64,000 nucleotides of DNA from Bimuria novae-zelandiae CBS 107.79 (taxonomy: Eukaryota; Ascomycota; Dothideomycetes; Pleosporales; Didymosphaeriaceae): positions 400,523 to 464,522 of the forward strand of contig ML976667.1 of assembly GCA_010015655.1 (NCBI GenBank), given 5' to 3'. Shown here in pieces: positions 1 through 10,600 of the stretch. The stretch's first letter is position 1, and every line of letters begins with the position of its first letter. Below the pieces are notes generated by a model. The model saw only the letters and a program-made list of their open reading frames with translations, was not told the origin of the DNA and searched no databases. The translations under genes were made by a program, and so were the position numbers.

Positions 1-2698
1 CCCTACAGTCTTTCTCCTTCAACATGTCCAAGAACACATCATCATCGACCGCCAGTGCCATTTCATCAGCGTCCACATTGTCTCCGTCGACACCCTCGTC
101 ATCCACAAGATGGACGGTCTTGGTGTCCGTTTCGCGCAGGTGCCTCGGGTCGATATGGCGATACTCCATCAACATGGTCAACTGCGGCTGCTTAGCTTTG
201 CGCCGACTCTTAACCTGCTCTTCCTGCTCATCCATATCCACGCGGCTAGCCGATCTGAGTCCAGGAAGAGGTTCACCGTCTTCATCCTCTTCTTCCTCGT
301 CGTCGACGTCCATCGGAGCATCAGGCTTGGTCTCCAGCGATCCCCTACAATCACAACTGCAGCCCAACAGGTCGTGCGTCTGGCATGTCTCCCTCTCGTC
401 CAGGCGGAACAAATCTTTCAATTCTTCCCTCGAGAAAGACGACGCGCTCTGCTTGTTATCCACCACCGCGTTGGCCAGACCCATCTTCATGATCTGCCGC
501 TGGTAAATTTTCTCGTCGAGACCGCCCTGGATCATGAATCTGTAAATCTTGCAAGGCAGCTTTTGTCCGTCGCGGTGAATGCGCGCCATAGCCTGGAGAT
601 CGGTGGCGGGGTTCCAGTCAATGTCGAACAGCACGATGCGCGAGGCACCGATGAGGTTCAGTCCCACGCCGCCCGATTTCGCAGAGAGAAGGAACGCGAA
701 GGTATCCTTCTGTGAAGAGCGATTGAACCTCTCGACCAGCGCTTGGCGGTTCTTCGCGGGTGTGCTGCCGTCGAGACGGGCATAGCTGTATGAGAGGGAA
801 ACTAGGAGTCGCTCAATCATGTCGAGGGTTTGCGTGTAATTGGAAACAATGACGATCTTTTCCTCTGTCGTCGTGTATATCCGGTGAACCAGACTGTCCA
901 AGACCCGCAGTTTGGCACTCGACGCATTGGAGTTTAGAACATTCGGTGGTATTAGCGGCAACAAAGCTTGAAGCATCTCGGACGGAGTATCGTCAGCATC
1001 TTTCTTCGACTTCAAAAGCGCGGGACTGTTGCAGATCTTCTTGAGCACATTGATGAGCTGAAGAGCCATGTCCGTGTTGCCCAAAGCGACCGCAAAGATA
1101 GGCGAAGAGAGTATAGCACGATAGGCGGCAGCTTGTGGAGCAGTGGGCTTGCAGAAAACGATGTGTTCCGTCTTCGGTGGCAGGTACTTGGCCAAGACTT
1201 CTGCTGTTCTGCGGATCATGAAGCGGCTGGTTAAAGAGACAAGCTCTTTCCAACGTGCTTCACCCTTTTCGAGTTCCGATTCACTAGCATCAGGCTGTCG
1301 ACTCCGTACAATGGGTCCTTCAAAGGTCCTCTTGAAAGCCGAACGTTGTCCAAGTAAGCCAGGGTTGACGAAGTCGATGGCCGTGTAGAATTCGCCCAGG
1401 TCATTCTGCAGCGGTGTACCAGAAAGTATAACACGCCGCTCGGTATTCAGAGATTGGATAGCCTGCATGGCCTTGTTATTTGCGGTCTTTAGCCGATGGC
1501 CTTCGTCTGCGATGACGATGTCGATATTGCCCTTCTTCATATCTTCTTGCACGGTTCGAAGCATCTCATAGCCGATGATCATGACGTTGTATGACTTCCC
1601 TTTCGTGAAGTCGGTGATTCTCTTGTTTTTGGAGTCAGCAACGAAAACACCAATACGCTCATTGCCCAACCATTTGCGAAACTCCCGGCGCCAGTTGTTA
1701 ACTAGGCCAGCAGGGCAAACGATCAGAGCTTTGCTGACAACGGGTGGGCTTTCGTATATGGGGTTTTGTTTCATGAGCGTCCACAAAAGCGCTATCGTTT
1801 GCAGAGTCTTGCCGAGCCCCATCTCGTCTGCCATGATGGCTCCTTCGCCCTCGCATCGCATGCCCATGACACACTCGTACAGGAATTGCACTCCTTCTCG
1901 CTGATGGTCTCGAAGACACTTGCCAAGGACGGGGTCAACGACCACATCCACGATCTGTTTTCCTTTGGGACACGACGACGGGCGCTTCATGACGAGACCC
2001 TTCGGTTGATTGGGATCATACCGCGGCTGCGGTGTCGAGGATTTGGTCTTGGGAACGACCGTAGTTGAGAGTAGCGGTGTCTTGAAGTTCCGGCCTGACG
2101 CAGCAGGTTTTCTGTCCATGACCAGATCGGTAATGTCCTTTACATCATCGCTGGGAAATCGAGTGACCTTTTTGTTGCCCTTTGACGCGACCAACGGCTT
2201 GTAGCTGGGTTCGGCACGCTTATTAGGCGGTTCTGATGGTGTTTTGGCAGCTGTTCCCAGGAACATGCGGCCGGACATATAGTCCTCCTTCCTCATGATG
2301 CTATCTATCTCGACCTCCTTCCCACCCATCGAGAGCGTAGAGCCAGCCAGCAACGCTCGATCGCATGCTCCTCTTCCAAGCTCTTTCCCAGAGTCACTAT
2401 CGGTGAGCACACCGTAGCCACCCTTGATAGCAAGCACGCCATCGCCGTCCCAATTCTTGTGCTTTTTATTCGTGTATTTCCGCCACAGCACCGTGTAGTA
2501 GCGTTCATTCGGATCAGCCGGAAACGGGGAAGGCGGCGGTGCGGGATTCTGAAGGGTGTCGAGGGGTTTGCGCCCGCCTGACGCGTGTCGTGGGCGCGGA
2601 GGCGCGTCAGATGAGACCCGCCGCTTTTTCGCGGGCGGTTCCTCACTGCCAGAGCTGGGCCGTACAAACGACGGAGGACGAAATGGTTTGCCTAGCAT
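1..2698 (-). CDS. RDH54: RDH54/RAD54B-type DNA translocase, C-terminus beyond window
   Basis: SNF2-family dsDNA translocase of homologous recombination; in this family it acts with Rad51/Dmc1 to remodel recombinase-DNA complexes in the nucleus. One uninterrupted frame of about 899 codons runs from ATG at 2698 to the window edge, without introns. The N-terminus starts MLGKPFRPPSF with a basic KKRR stretch. Helicase motif I (ADEMGLGKT) is at residues 290-298, motif II (DEGH) at 398-401, and motif VI (RIHRDGQK) around 706-713. The segment WLGNERI after motif I and NPGLLGQRSAFKR are typical of RDH54/RAD54B rather than RAD54 itself. The acidic tail is nearly complete at the edge. No promoter element is obvious; a CACGTG lies about 125 bp upstream. 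Not RIP-affected. Paralogue choice (RDH54 versus RAD54) is by motif recall. Confidence 0.9.
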   Translation of the reverse strand, partial: MLGKPFRPPSFVRPSSGSEEPPAKKRRVSSDAPPRPRHASGGRKPLDTLQNPAPPPSPFPADPNERYYTVLWRKYTNKKHKNWDGDGVLAIKGGYGVLTDSDSGKELGRGACDRALLAGSTLSMGGKEVEIDSIMRKEDYMSGRMFLGTAAKTPSEPPNKRAEPSYKPLVASKGNKKVTRFPSDDVKDITDLVMDRKPAASGRNFKTPLLSTTVVPKTKSSTPQPRYDPNQPKGLVMKRPSSCPKGKQIVDVVVDPVLGKCLRDHQREGVQFLYECVMGMRCEGEGAIMADEMGLGKTLQTIALLWTLMKQNPIYESPPVVSKALIVCPAGLVNNWRREFRKWLGNERIGVFVADSKNKRITDFTKGKSYNVMIIGYEMLRTVQEDMKKGNIDIVIADEGHRLKTANNKAMQAIQSLNTERRVILSGTPLQNDLGEFYTAIDFVNPGLLGQRSAFKRTFEGPIVRSRQPDASESELEKGEARWKELVSLTSRFMIRRTAEVLAKYLPPKTEHIVFCKPTAPQAAAYRAILSSPIFAVALGNTDMALQLINVLKKICNSPALLKSKKDADDTPSEMLQALLPLIPPNVLNSNASSAKLRVLDSLVHRIYTTTEEKIVIVSNYTQTLDMIERLLVSLSYSYARLDGSTPAKNRQALVERFNRSSQKDTFAFLLSAKSGGVGLNLIGASRIVLFDIDWNPATDLQAMARIHRDGQKLPCKIYRFMIQGGLDEKIYQRQIMKMGLANAVVDNKQSASSFSREELKDLFRLDERETCQTHDLLGCSCDCRGSLETKPDAPMDVDDEEEEDEDGEPLPGLRSASRVDMDEQEEQVKSRRKAKQPQLTMLMEYRHIDPRHLRETDTKTVHLVDDEGVDGDNVDADEMALAVDDDVFLDMLKEKDCR

Positions 2699-3145
2699 AG
2701 TAGACAATTTAACACGGCACTGGGGTTAGCATGCCGCACAAGAATTGAGCGAGGAAGGGTTGTGGTGGTGGCGGGAGACTCCGGATGGAAGGCACGGTGA
2801 GAGATCGCGTTAGTCGCGCTGTCACGTGAGGTTCGCTTAGTAAGACCCTGAATCGCGCTACGCTGCAAATTCACTTTCACGTTCGAACATGTCATGTGCC
2901 TTCGAGCGCAAGCGTTTCTCTGGCGGTATTCATGAGGGCAGATGCGATGTTCAAGTATGGCACCTTCACGTTCAGAGTGGTTCTTGCAACATTTTCAGGA
3001 GATATAATTTGCTACACGTTCCAAACATCAAAGTAAACAAGGCGCCTGTCCTCACCATCGCTCGAGCACATGTACATACCATACCGATCGTCCCCGAGCC
3101 CACCCACAGTCTACCATAGGTAGTCTATCCACAAACCCTTCACAT
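2699..3145. other. Intergenic: RDH54 upstream and 3' flank of secreted-protein gene
   Basis: About 450 bp between two genes both on the minus strand. It holds the RDH54 upstream region, including CACGTG near 2823, and the 3' flank of the secreted-protein gene. Short open frames here show no recognisable protein. Confidence 0.6.
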
Positions 3146-3904
3146 CTACAAAGTCCCCTCACCCAAGCATCTCGGCAACGGGAAAGAGTCGCCTGTGCAG
3201 AGGCTGATCACACCATCAACCCACTCCATCTGGTCAAAAGCCTTGCTATCAAAGCTGTCCGCCTGGTAGTAGCTCAAAGACCCCTCGCTCCCAATCCTCC
3301 CTTCAAACACGTTACCGCTCTTGCGGTTGGTCCAGGGGTTGCTGACGAAGGCTCCATATTTGTCTGCCGGAACCTCACTCGAGAATTGCTGCGACTGCGA
3401 CGAAGTCCAAGACTGGCTGTAGTCAATGGAGTAGGACGTCTGCAGGAAGTCTTCGACGAGGGTAAACGTGCTGGACACGCCGACTTTGATGCTGTTCGAG
3501 ATGTCGTAGCCGGAGGAGACGGTGATCCTGGTGGGCGCACCCTTGGTAACTTGGGACATTTGCACGTCCCAGCCGAGGAAGCGCTCGTCGGGGTTGGGGA
3601 TAATTATGGTGGAGCCTGCGCGCTTTTGGAGGCCGCGCTTTTCGAGGCCGCCCTCTTGGGTACCGGTAGAGTCGGTGGTGTTCGGGGTAGAGGTGACGAG
3701 GTCGGGATTGAGGTAGTTGGGCATCGGGGGCACGACGCCGTTCTTGCGGTAGTTCTCGAGCTCATCGAGGTCGCTGCGCTTCATGATCTGGTAGCGGCCA
3801 TTGCCGTAGAGAACGACATCATCGGCGCGCAGCGTAATGGTGGAGGGTGCGGCTAGGGTAGCGGTGCCCAAGGCGAGGATGCTAAGAAGCTGAGAAGTGA
3901 GCAT
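3146..3904 (-). CDS. Secreted effector-like protein, 252 aa (Celp0028-like)
   Basis: Predicted secreted protein. The chosen start (ATG at 3904) gives a signal peptide ending in TATLAAPS around residue 20. An upstream in-frame Met at 4078 lies 5' of a TATA box on this strand at 4011-4016, so the mRNA probably begins downstream of it. After the leader come ADDVVLYGNGRYQIMKRSDL (27-46), two dibasic Kex2-type sites (KR at 89-90 and 94-95), then a Ser/Thr/Tyr-rich region with GWDVQMSQVTKGAPT (111-125) and DYSQSWTSSQSQQF. Only two cysteines remain (236, 246), both near the C-terminus. From memory the GNGRY-IMKR and RFLGWDVQMS blocks resemble proteins annotated 'Celp0028 effector like' in Dothideomycetes; biochemical function is unknown. 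No intron. Divergent from the secreted-protein gene at 4862. Confidence 0.8.
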   Translation of the reverse strand: MLTSQLLSILALGTATLAAPSTITLRADDVVLYGNGRYQIMKRSDLDELENYRKNGVVPPMPNYLNPDLVTSTPNTTDSTGTQEGGLEKRGLQKRAGSTIIIPNPDERFLGWDVQMSQVTKGAPTRITVSSGYDISNSIKVGVSSTFTLVEDFLQTSYSIDYSQSWTSSQSQQFSSEVPADKYGAFVSNPWTNRKSGNVFEGRIGSEGSLSYYQADSFDSKAFDQMEWVDGVISLCTGDSFPLPRCLGEGTL

Positions 3905-4861
3905 CTTGAAAAGAGCGACTGAATGAACGAAGGTGGTAACGAGTGACTGTTGAAAGGAATATTTGAAGCTGAGATGCAGAAACAGAGAACTAGTCGGAAT
4001 GCTTAGCATCTTTATAGCAGCCTGCGTCACTCCACGCTTCGCATCGAGAGTAGATACCTCATCCCCTAACGATACCATCCTTGGCAGGACCTACAGTGGA
4101 GTTAGCATGATATGCCCGTCGGACCGACCGTTGTTGATGCGTTCTTCCACATTTGACGTCCGTCTATGGGTCTCTGGCACCGCGTTCGCACGGTGAAGGT
4201 TGACCGGATGAACGATTCCAGCTTTGTCATAGTGCGAAGTACTTTGTCTCAGAACACCCTGTCTGCGTATCTCAAAACCTGAGAATTCTATTGGCTGCCT
4301 ATGTTTGCGCACTGAAAAGGTACATCTGATACAGATCGGCCCGATTTCGCGGCCCGACTCTACAAGAGCCACAAGAGCCGCATGACAACTGCTCATTTCA
4401 GTCGTTCTGTCATGGAGGGCACTAGACCCACGGAACTGCTTGAGGCTCTCGTTTCAGTCTTTTTTTAATTCTTGGCACTGCCTTTTGGAGAGTGACTTTT
4501 GTTCAGCGAGGCAACATTGGCGAATTTTTATCACTATCTACACGTACCCGTTGTTTCAAGATGACGGCAACCGCCACGGTCACGCCGACAAGACCAAGTT
4601 ACCGAAATAACCCCACAAAAGTGGCATCTATGCTGACAATCGGGGGTATCCCTACTTTTATATCGATACTGTAAATCGACTGAAGTTGAGGCTCTGCGTG
4701 CACATAAGTACCCCCTCCCTTCCAGTTCATCTTGCACTCCACAGCTTCCAGCTAACACTCGTTCCGTCGCTCTTTACTACACACACTCGTTATTCAATCT
4801 TGTCACTCGTTTCTTCGATCATCTGACACTTCTTCGTCCTCCGCTTCAAAAACTATCCAAG
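3905..4861. promoter_or_regulatory. Divergent promoter region between two secreted-protein genes
   Basis: 957 bp separating the start codons of two oppositely oriented secreted-protein genes. The last 120 bp before 4862 are pyrimidine-rich, as in many fungal core promoters, and an AT-rich TTTATAT lies near 4658. No specific operator was recognised. Open frames in this stretch are not supported. Confidence 0.5.
4011..4016 (-). promoter_or_regulatory. TATA box of secreted-protein gene
   Basis: TATAAA on the minus strand, 107 bp upstream of the chosen ATG at 3904. With usual spacing the transcript would start near 3980, leaving a 5' UTR of about 75 nt and excluding the upstream ATG at 4078. Confidence 0.5.
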
Positions 4862-5280
4862 ATGCACTTCTCGTCCACCATCGTCCTCACCACCCTCACC
4901 CTCCTTGCGCCTCTTGTTACCGCCGATCTCCACTGGAGCGGTATCTGCATCGATCAGAAGGGTGGTCAGAGCGTTTACAACGATGCCGCAACCAAGGCCG
5001 CATGCGCCGCGCACTCGAAGCGGAACACTGGGTCCAAGCAGTGGGATATATGCCCAGACTGCACGATCGTAAGTTCCCGGGTCGTTCTTTTAGAAGTTAT
5101 TTACACACACCCCGAGAAAAGATCTTTGCATTGGGCAAGACAGTTGAGAATTTCGCTAACGCTGCACAGAAAACGGTCGGTGGATTGACTCATTGCAACT
5201 CGGCCGCGAAGCACATCGGAGGCGATGAGTTGAACTACTACTGCAAACAGAACGGTGCGGGAGCGTCGCTTGCGGATTAG
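4862..5280 (+). CDS. Small secreted cysteine-rich protein, 105 aa, one intron
   Basis: Candidate secreted effector. Exons are 4862-5068 and 5170-5280. The 101-nt intron has GTAAGT donor, GCTAAC branch and GCACAG acceptor, and splicing keeps the frame (69 + 36 codons plus TAG). The signal peptide is residues 1-21 (LLAPLVTA). The mature part is about 84 aa with six cysteines at 29, 48, 64, 67, 78 and 94, including a CPDC pair, consistent with three disulphides. There are no transmembrane segments after the leader. Family not recognised. The unspliced frame reads through the intron to a stop at 5188, but loses two cysteines and is less likely. Start context CCAAGATGC follows a pyrimidine-rich leader. 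Confidence 0.8.
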
Positions 5281-5515
5281 GCACCTACGATAGCGCGAGA
5301 GGAAGGTTTGACGAAGAAGTCATGAGGTCTTTTGATGTTTGCTTGTGCCAGTGGGGGAGCGCACAGTTCGATGTACGGTCGCAATGAAAAGACATATAGA
5401 TTTCTCTGCATACTGCTATACCTGCGAGTCCTTCCAATCATTGTTTTTTTTTCAACCACTCCATGAGCTCATATCCTCGATTTTGTGCAACACTGTCATG
5501 ATCTTGTTCATACCA
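5281..5515. other. 3' flank of small secreted-protein gene
   Basis: T-rich downstream sequence with a run of Ts near 5445. No gene supported. Confidence 0.4.
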
Positions 5516-5659
5516 CTAGTTCAAGTTTGCCTTTGTTTTCCCGCCATATTGTATTCTTTTGATCGTGTATTGAGCGCTGCTTAGTGAGTACTTATCGTCC
5601 ATGGTCCCGTGCAGCCATTTGATTTAATTTGCCGAGATGGATTCCAGTCGAAAGCCCCC
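5516..5659 (-). pseudogene. Alpha/beta-hydrolase C-terminal fragment, left of hAT insertion
   Basis: The distal part of the hydrolase gene whose main body lies at 16208-17110. Read across the 8-bp target duplication GTCAGAAC, the minus-strand frame continues from LCSD directly into GGFRLESISAN, then a TAA at 5624-5626, then IKWLHGTMDDKYS. This parallels the neighbouring paralogue (WGFAFK, then HMVYGTENENTP), where the second block is the acid-residue loop of the hydrolase fold. The fragment therefore looks like decayed coding sequence severed by the transposon. The TAA could be original decay or RIP (CAA to TAA). Confidence 0.6.
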
Positions 5660-5667
5660 GTCAGAAC

Positions 5668-5690
5668 CAGCGCTTTCAACGTACAGTACT
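5668..5690 (+). repeat. hAT-1 left terminal inverted repeat
   Basis: 23 bp identical to the inverted sequence at 16177-16199; immediately preceded by target duplication GTCAGAAC. Confidence 0.9.
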
Positions 5691-5995
5691 CCGCACCGCA
5701 CCGAGCTCCTGTACGTTCGTGCGGGTATTAGGGGGAAATACGTATGTACGGCACACCAAGGCAGTGAGGGAGGTGCGTTACGTACAGCGTAGAGGTCCAA
5801 TTTCTGGCTGTACGGGCCGTAGAGTATATAGAAATTGCCTAATCGGGAAGGACCTTGGTGGAAGGTCGCTGGGGAGCTCGTTGGCGACGTCGTTGGCGAC
5901 GTCGTCGCCCTCCTTCTGCTCCTTCTGCTGCTCTCCATCCTTCTTGACGATGTGGGCAACCAGCTAGGTGAGGTAACTCGTGACGGCGTCTCTCC

Positions 5996-6150
5996 TCAGC
6001 CAGTTCTTTGAAGCTGGAGAGCTTCTATCACCGCTGGGGACAGTGAGTTGCGATCGCACGTGACTGTACGTTTGGCGGAGGAGAAACAGCGCTCGCAGTC
6101 GCACGAGGTGGCTAGCACGGAGAGGTGATCCATGGCCATTTTATAGACAA
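5996..6150 (-). pseudogene. hAT-1 transposase C-terminal dimerisation domain
   Basis: Minus-strand frame reading MAMDHLSVLATSCDCERCFS followed by SAKRTVTCDRNSLSP. This matches the hAT C-terminal block (L-x-I/V-x-A/P-S/T-S ... ER-x-FS). It ends at TGA (5996-5998); in a neighbouring frame KNWLRRDAVTSYL continues, the usual family tail, so a 1-nt frameshift near 6005 is likely. Upstream sequence is RIP-mutated. The segment is GC-balanced compared with the rest of the element. Confidence 0.8.
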
Positions 6151-6926
6151 TTAGGTAACGTTTCTACCCTATCTCCGTCTACTAGCGGTGTAGATCTTAG
6201 AGTAAAGCTACTAAATTAAGGGACGCTAACGTAGTAAATTTATTTTTATAAAAACTATTAAAGTACTTATTTAGCTAAGTTATATATTTTTACTACTTAA
6301 AGTTCTTCTTACTAGTAAGAAGGTAATTATTAACTTATATTATATAAATTTTATAATTATTACTTGCGTACGCGCTAAAGACTTTACGTTTACTAAGAGC
6401 TTAAGTAGCTACTTATTATTATCTCTTTTATAGAGATCCTTTACTTCTAAGTATTATTTAAAGACGTCTTTAATAGACTTTTCTGCCTTTTTATGCTATA
6501 GCTCATGCCTCCGCTAGTAGGTCTTAAACTAGAAGAGTTATAAAAACAGGTAGAAGGTAATGGCGACAAAATATAGTAATAGTAAGATATTAAAGATATG
6601 CTTTTTAAAGTACGTAATAAGCTTCTTAAGGGCGAGCGCGACGCTAGAGACTATATAGTTATAGTACTTAAAGCGCTTAATTTAATAGATGCTATTCTTA
6701 TTATTATTACTAAAAAACGCGTAGATTTCTTATAAGTTAATAATTATCTACTATAAGCTTTTAAATCCGCTACTACTAGCGTTACCCTCTAGTAACTTGT
6801 TAAGATCCCAAAGAGGTAGCTATTCTCTAAGGGGCTAAGGTTGGTTCTCGGGCAGGAGTACTGGTAGGACGGGAGAGGGTTGTAGTGATAGCTTGCGCCT
6901 GTCACTAAGGGCGTTAGTATCGAAGG

Positions 6927-7253
6927 TGTGTACAGCACAATTAAATCAACAAGGTTGCTTATTCAGATCTAAACGATAGATTGATAAACAGGTTGAACAC
7001 GCATATCTAGAGGGATATTCGAGCTCTCTATATACCCGTAGGCTTTCTTCTGTCATTACCCGTTTTTGTGCCATCATGACCTTGGTCTGATGGTACTGGC
7101 ATCAGTGATGGTACTGCCATCACTGTCTTGGCGTGATGGTGTGGCTTGGCGTGAGGGTACATCACGTGACCTCGGTAGTGCAGTCCCACTATGGGTTACC
7201 CCGCCATGGCCGCCGTTGGCCCTCCTTTGCTGCCGCTCGTTCAGATCCTAACA
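6927..7253 (-). repeat. LTR-like segment (possible solo LTR)
   Basis: A 327-bp segment that on the minus strand starts TGTTAGGATC and ends CTGTACACA (TG...CA), with a TATATA box inside. It is far less RIP-mutated than its surroundings and contains tandem TGATGGTACTGGCATCA-like repeats near 7080-7140. No matching 5-bp target duplication was found (GAAGG left, TAACT right), so the boundaries are uncertain. The open frame inside it is not a gene. Confidence 0.4.
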
Positions 7254-7406
7254 TAACTTTATATTCTTATAAAACGCCTTTAAGATCTACGTTATAATAG
7301 AAACTTTATTTTACTTATTATGTAATAATGCGTTAATTATAGGGGAGTGTTTATTATTTATAGTAAAGACGTTATTTTAGACGCGCTTAAAGAATTGTTA
7401 GATAAG

Positions 7407-7605
7407 TGTCAGATTTGATAGTGTTCTGTCACTTTGAGCTAATGCAATGATGAGAATTAATAGTTGTGATAATTAATTAATGATGTTCGTGTTGTGTCTT
7501 GTTCGTGTTCTGTTAGACTGCTACTAAAGTCTTCTTTTCTTGGCGTAGGATTACCTAGCCACCTTTACACTTTAAGTTTAGTGCAAAGTGCTATGTAATC
7601 AGACA
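7407..7605 (-). repeat. Copia-1 LTR, left copy
   Basis: 199 bp, same length as the copy at 12485-12683; visible differences are transitions of RIP type. Confidence 0.9.
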
Positions 7606-7649
7606 CACCCCCTTAGCTTAGGCTTATCCTTAAGCTAGAGACTATCTAT

Positions 7650-10600
7650 TAGTAATCTGACAGTATTATCCTTTACAGTTTAATTTCAAAAGCCTCTATT
7701 CTCTGCTCTAGCTTAAGCAGGTTAACCTCTACGTTTATAATCTTGTCCTTAATTTTTATAAGTCCTAATTTGTTTAGAAAGTTACTCTACTTATTAGCTA
7801 GCAGGGCCTTCGTAAGCCTATCTGCAACCATGTCCTCCGAGCGTTAATAGTCTACCTTAATTATCTTTAATACGACCTCTTGTCTTAGCTAGTAATTATA
7901 GATATCTATATAACGGAGCTTAGTCTGCAGCTTAGCGATCTCTTTAATAATAAGCTAGATTGTTTGCTAGTTATTATAATTAATTGTAATAAGGGAATTG
8001 CTAAGATTAATCTTTAGCTCCTTTAGTAATTGTAAGATGAACAAAGCTTCTTTAGCCACCTATAAGAGAGCTAGTAATTTGGCCTTTATAGTTAATATAA
8101 TAACTGTATCTTGCTTATTTGCTTTCCATGTAATTAAGCTACTAAATAACTTAATAATGTATCCTTATGAGCTCTTGCGGTCGAGCGTATTGTCGGCGAA
8201 AGAAGCGTCACTTGCCACCTCCAAAGTATCTGCACCCCCAAGCTGAAGACCTAGTGATCTAGTATCCGCAAGATAGAGGAGAACTCGGTTAGTAGCGGCT
8301 TAGTGCTCTTTACTTAGGTTTAATAGGAATCGTGAAAGTCGAGAGCTTGTAAAGGTAATATTTAGTCGTGTAGTTACCGCAGCGTAGAGGATAGATCCTA
8401 TCTTGCGCTAATATTAATTAACTTTAGCCTTACTAGCAAGCCTAGTTTAAGGAAGTAGTTTAACTACTACTATAGGTATTTTATGCTGTATCTTATGTTG
8501 CTTAATAAGGCGCGAGATCTTGTTAATGTATAAGGCCTATAAAAGCCAGATCTTTCCGTTCAAGCGGTCTCTAATGACTTTAACTCCTAGAAACTATTAT
8601 AGGTCGTTACTACTAGTAAGTGTAAATTTAGTGCTTATCTTTACTAGAGCAGCTTTAGCAGCTTACTATTATAACTTGTTATAAGTAATAATAAGGTTAT
8701 CTACATAGAAGAAGATAATAATGCCATCCTTAATAAGATAGCATGGCTTGTAGGATACTGTTTTAAAACCTATATCACGAAGCGTTAATGTGAACTCTCT
8801 CTGCTAAAGTAGTGGAGATATGCGCAGTCCGTAGAGTGCTTTGTGTAGGTAGAGGACTGTGCCTGCTCGCGAGTAGCCACGGGGCATTCTTATGTAGATT
8901 TCTCTGTCCAGCTTTGCGTGGACAAAAGCGTTAGTAACGTCGTGTTAGATAAGCTCTAGGTCAAACTAAGCTATAATTACTATAAGCATGTAAAATAATT
9001 GTTCTACTAGTATTACGGCGTAGGTTTTTTATAAAGTAAGGTGCTATTATTAGTTACCTCTTACGACTAGTCGTGCCTTGCACTTTTGTAGTTAATAGTG
9101 TTTATTAAACTTATAGGTATATACTTATATATAGTTAAGGATTTAGTAGCCTGTTGCTTTTACTAGAGTGGCTGCAACCTTACTCTAGGATTTCATTTCC
9201 TTGTGGCTCTGTAGATGGGATCGCTCGGCTTCCTTCCATATATCGTAGAGAGGGTGGTCCTTGAGCTTGTTTTAGCATGTGGGTGGCTCTAGTAGCACGC
9301 TCTAATGTGGCTTCTTGCCTGCTATAATTATACGTCGAAGCTAGGCCTTGTTAAGAACCTTGCTATTATATTTGCCGGCGCTGCTAGCTTCGGTGCCTGC
9401 TATAAAAGTGGCGATCTATAGGCTTGTTTACAATTACACTACTTGTGCTTTATAAGGTAGTTTAGGTTATTTATCTCCTATTATTAACTAGGCAAGGAGT
9501 GTAATTAGTAGTAAAGTTAATAGAGGCGTTAGGTATTTATAGCTAAATTTCTTACTTTACCTATAGCCTAAGGTCTCCTCGTCCCCTTCCTTATACGATG
9601 TGTTGGTGATTGTTTTATCCTTATAAAAGGACTCCGTCTCTAGGTTTTGCTAAGGTAAGGGAGGTAGCTCTACTAATCGCACCTAAGCTGCGATTTCTTC
9701 TAAGGTGCTATATATAAGGTTATTTATTAGGTCTTTAGTCTTGCCTAAGAATACTAAGTCCTTATTAAAAATTATATCGCGGGTGCTAATAACCTTTGCA
9801 AGTAATAGGATCTAGATTTTCTAAATATTAGTTAATTAGTAGCTAATAAGGTAGCTAATCTATGCCTTAGGGTTAAGCCTTTAGAGCTTACTCTTGCCGC
9901 GTTTTGTATCGTCGGTTATGGTAAAAGCTTTACAGCCATATGCTTTTAGGTGAGCTTGATTAGGTTTTCGTGGCTGGGTGACAAAGCCATTTTAAGAGGC
10001 TACTGTTGTAAAGAACACTTCGTATGGTGATTACTAGTAATTACTGTAGTTTAGAGTTTAATTATAGAGGTAGATAGTGGCTTAGGTAATTTTAGGCTAT
10101 ATTTACTAAGGTAGGTTAAAGTTAAGTCGCATCGCGCGCGCTTTCTCCTTAATAACACCCCCTAAGCGTTTAGCTCCTCTATTTTATGCTTAGGTATTAA
10201 GTGCTAAAGGCTTAATTCTAATACCTTATGCTAAGCACTAGCTTTTTACTTTAGCTTTAATAGAGAAGATTTCGTTGTCCGATTTAATAACCTTAACAGT
10301 GACGTTAAATTGTACTTTTATAAATTATATAAAGCTATTAAGTAGCTTAATAATTAATCGTGCTGGGCGATTGTCTTTAAAGTAGAAGTCCTATATAAAG
10401 CTAGAGAATTAATTAGTAACTAGCATTTAACTTTTCTCTTTTGTAGAACTGTCAGTTTCGAAATCGTGAAAATTAATGGCTACCCTTTCGCCAGGGCCTT
10501 TTATTAAATCTCTTAGTTATTAGCGTATTTGTCGCTTAAGTTTAGCTCTTCCATAGGCATCGCATTTAGCTATAGTAAGCCCTTTTATTCTCACCCCCTA

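Noticed and set aside
3905..4078. Upstream in-frame start extending the 252-aa secreted protein to 310 aa
   Set aside because: The extension precedes a TATA box on the same strand and would bury the signal peptide.
5624..5967. Two overlapping open frames of 111-112 codons on opposite strands
   Set aside because: They cross the hAT-1 terminus and consist of TIR, subterminal repeats and transposase tail read in the wrong frame.
7066..7251. 61-codon open frame
   Set aside because: Inside a GC-balanced LTR-like segment with short tandem repeats; no coding evidence.
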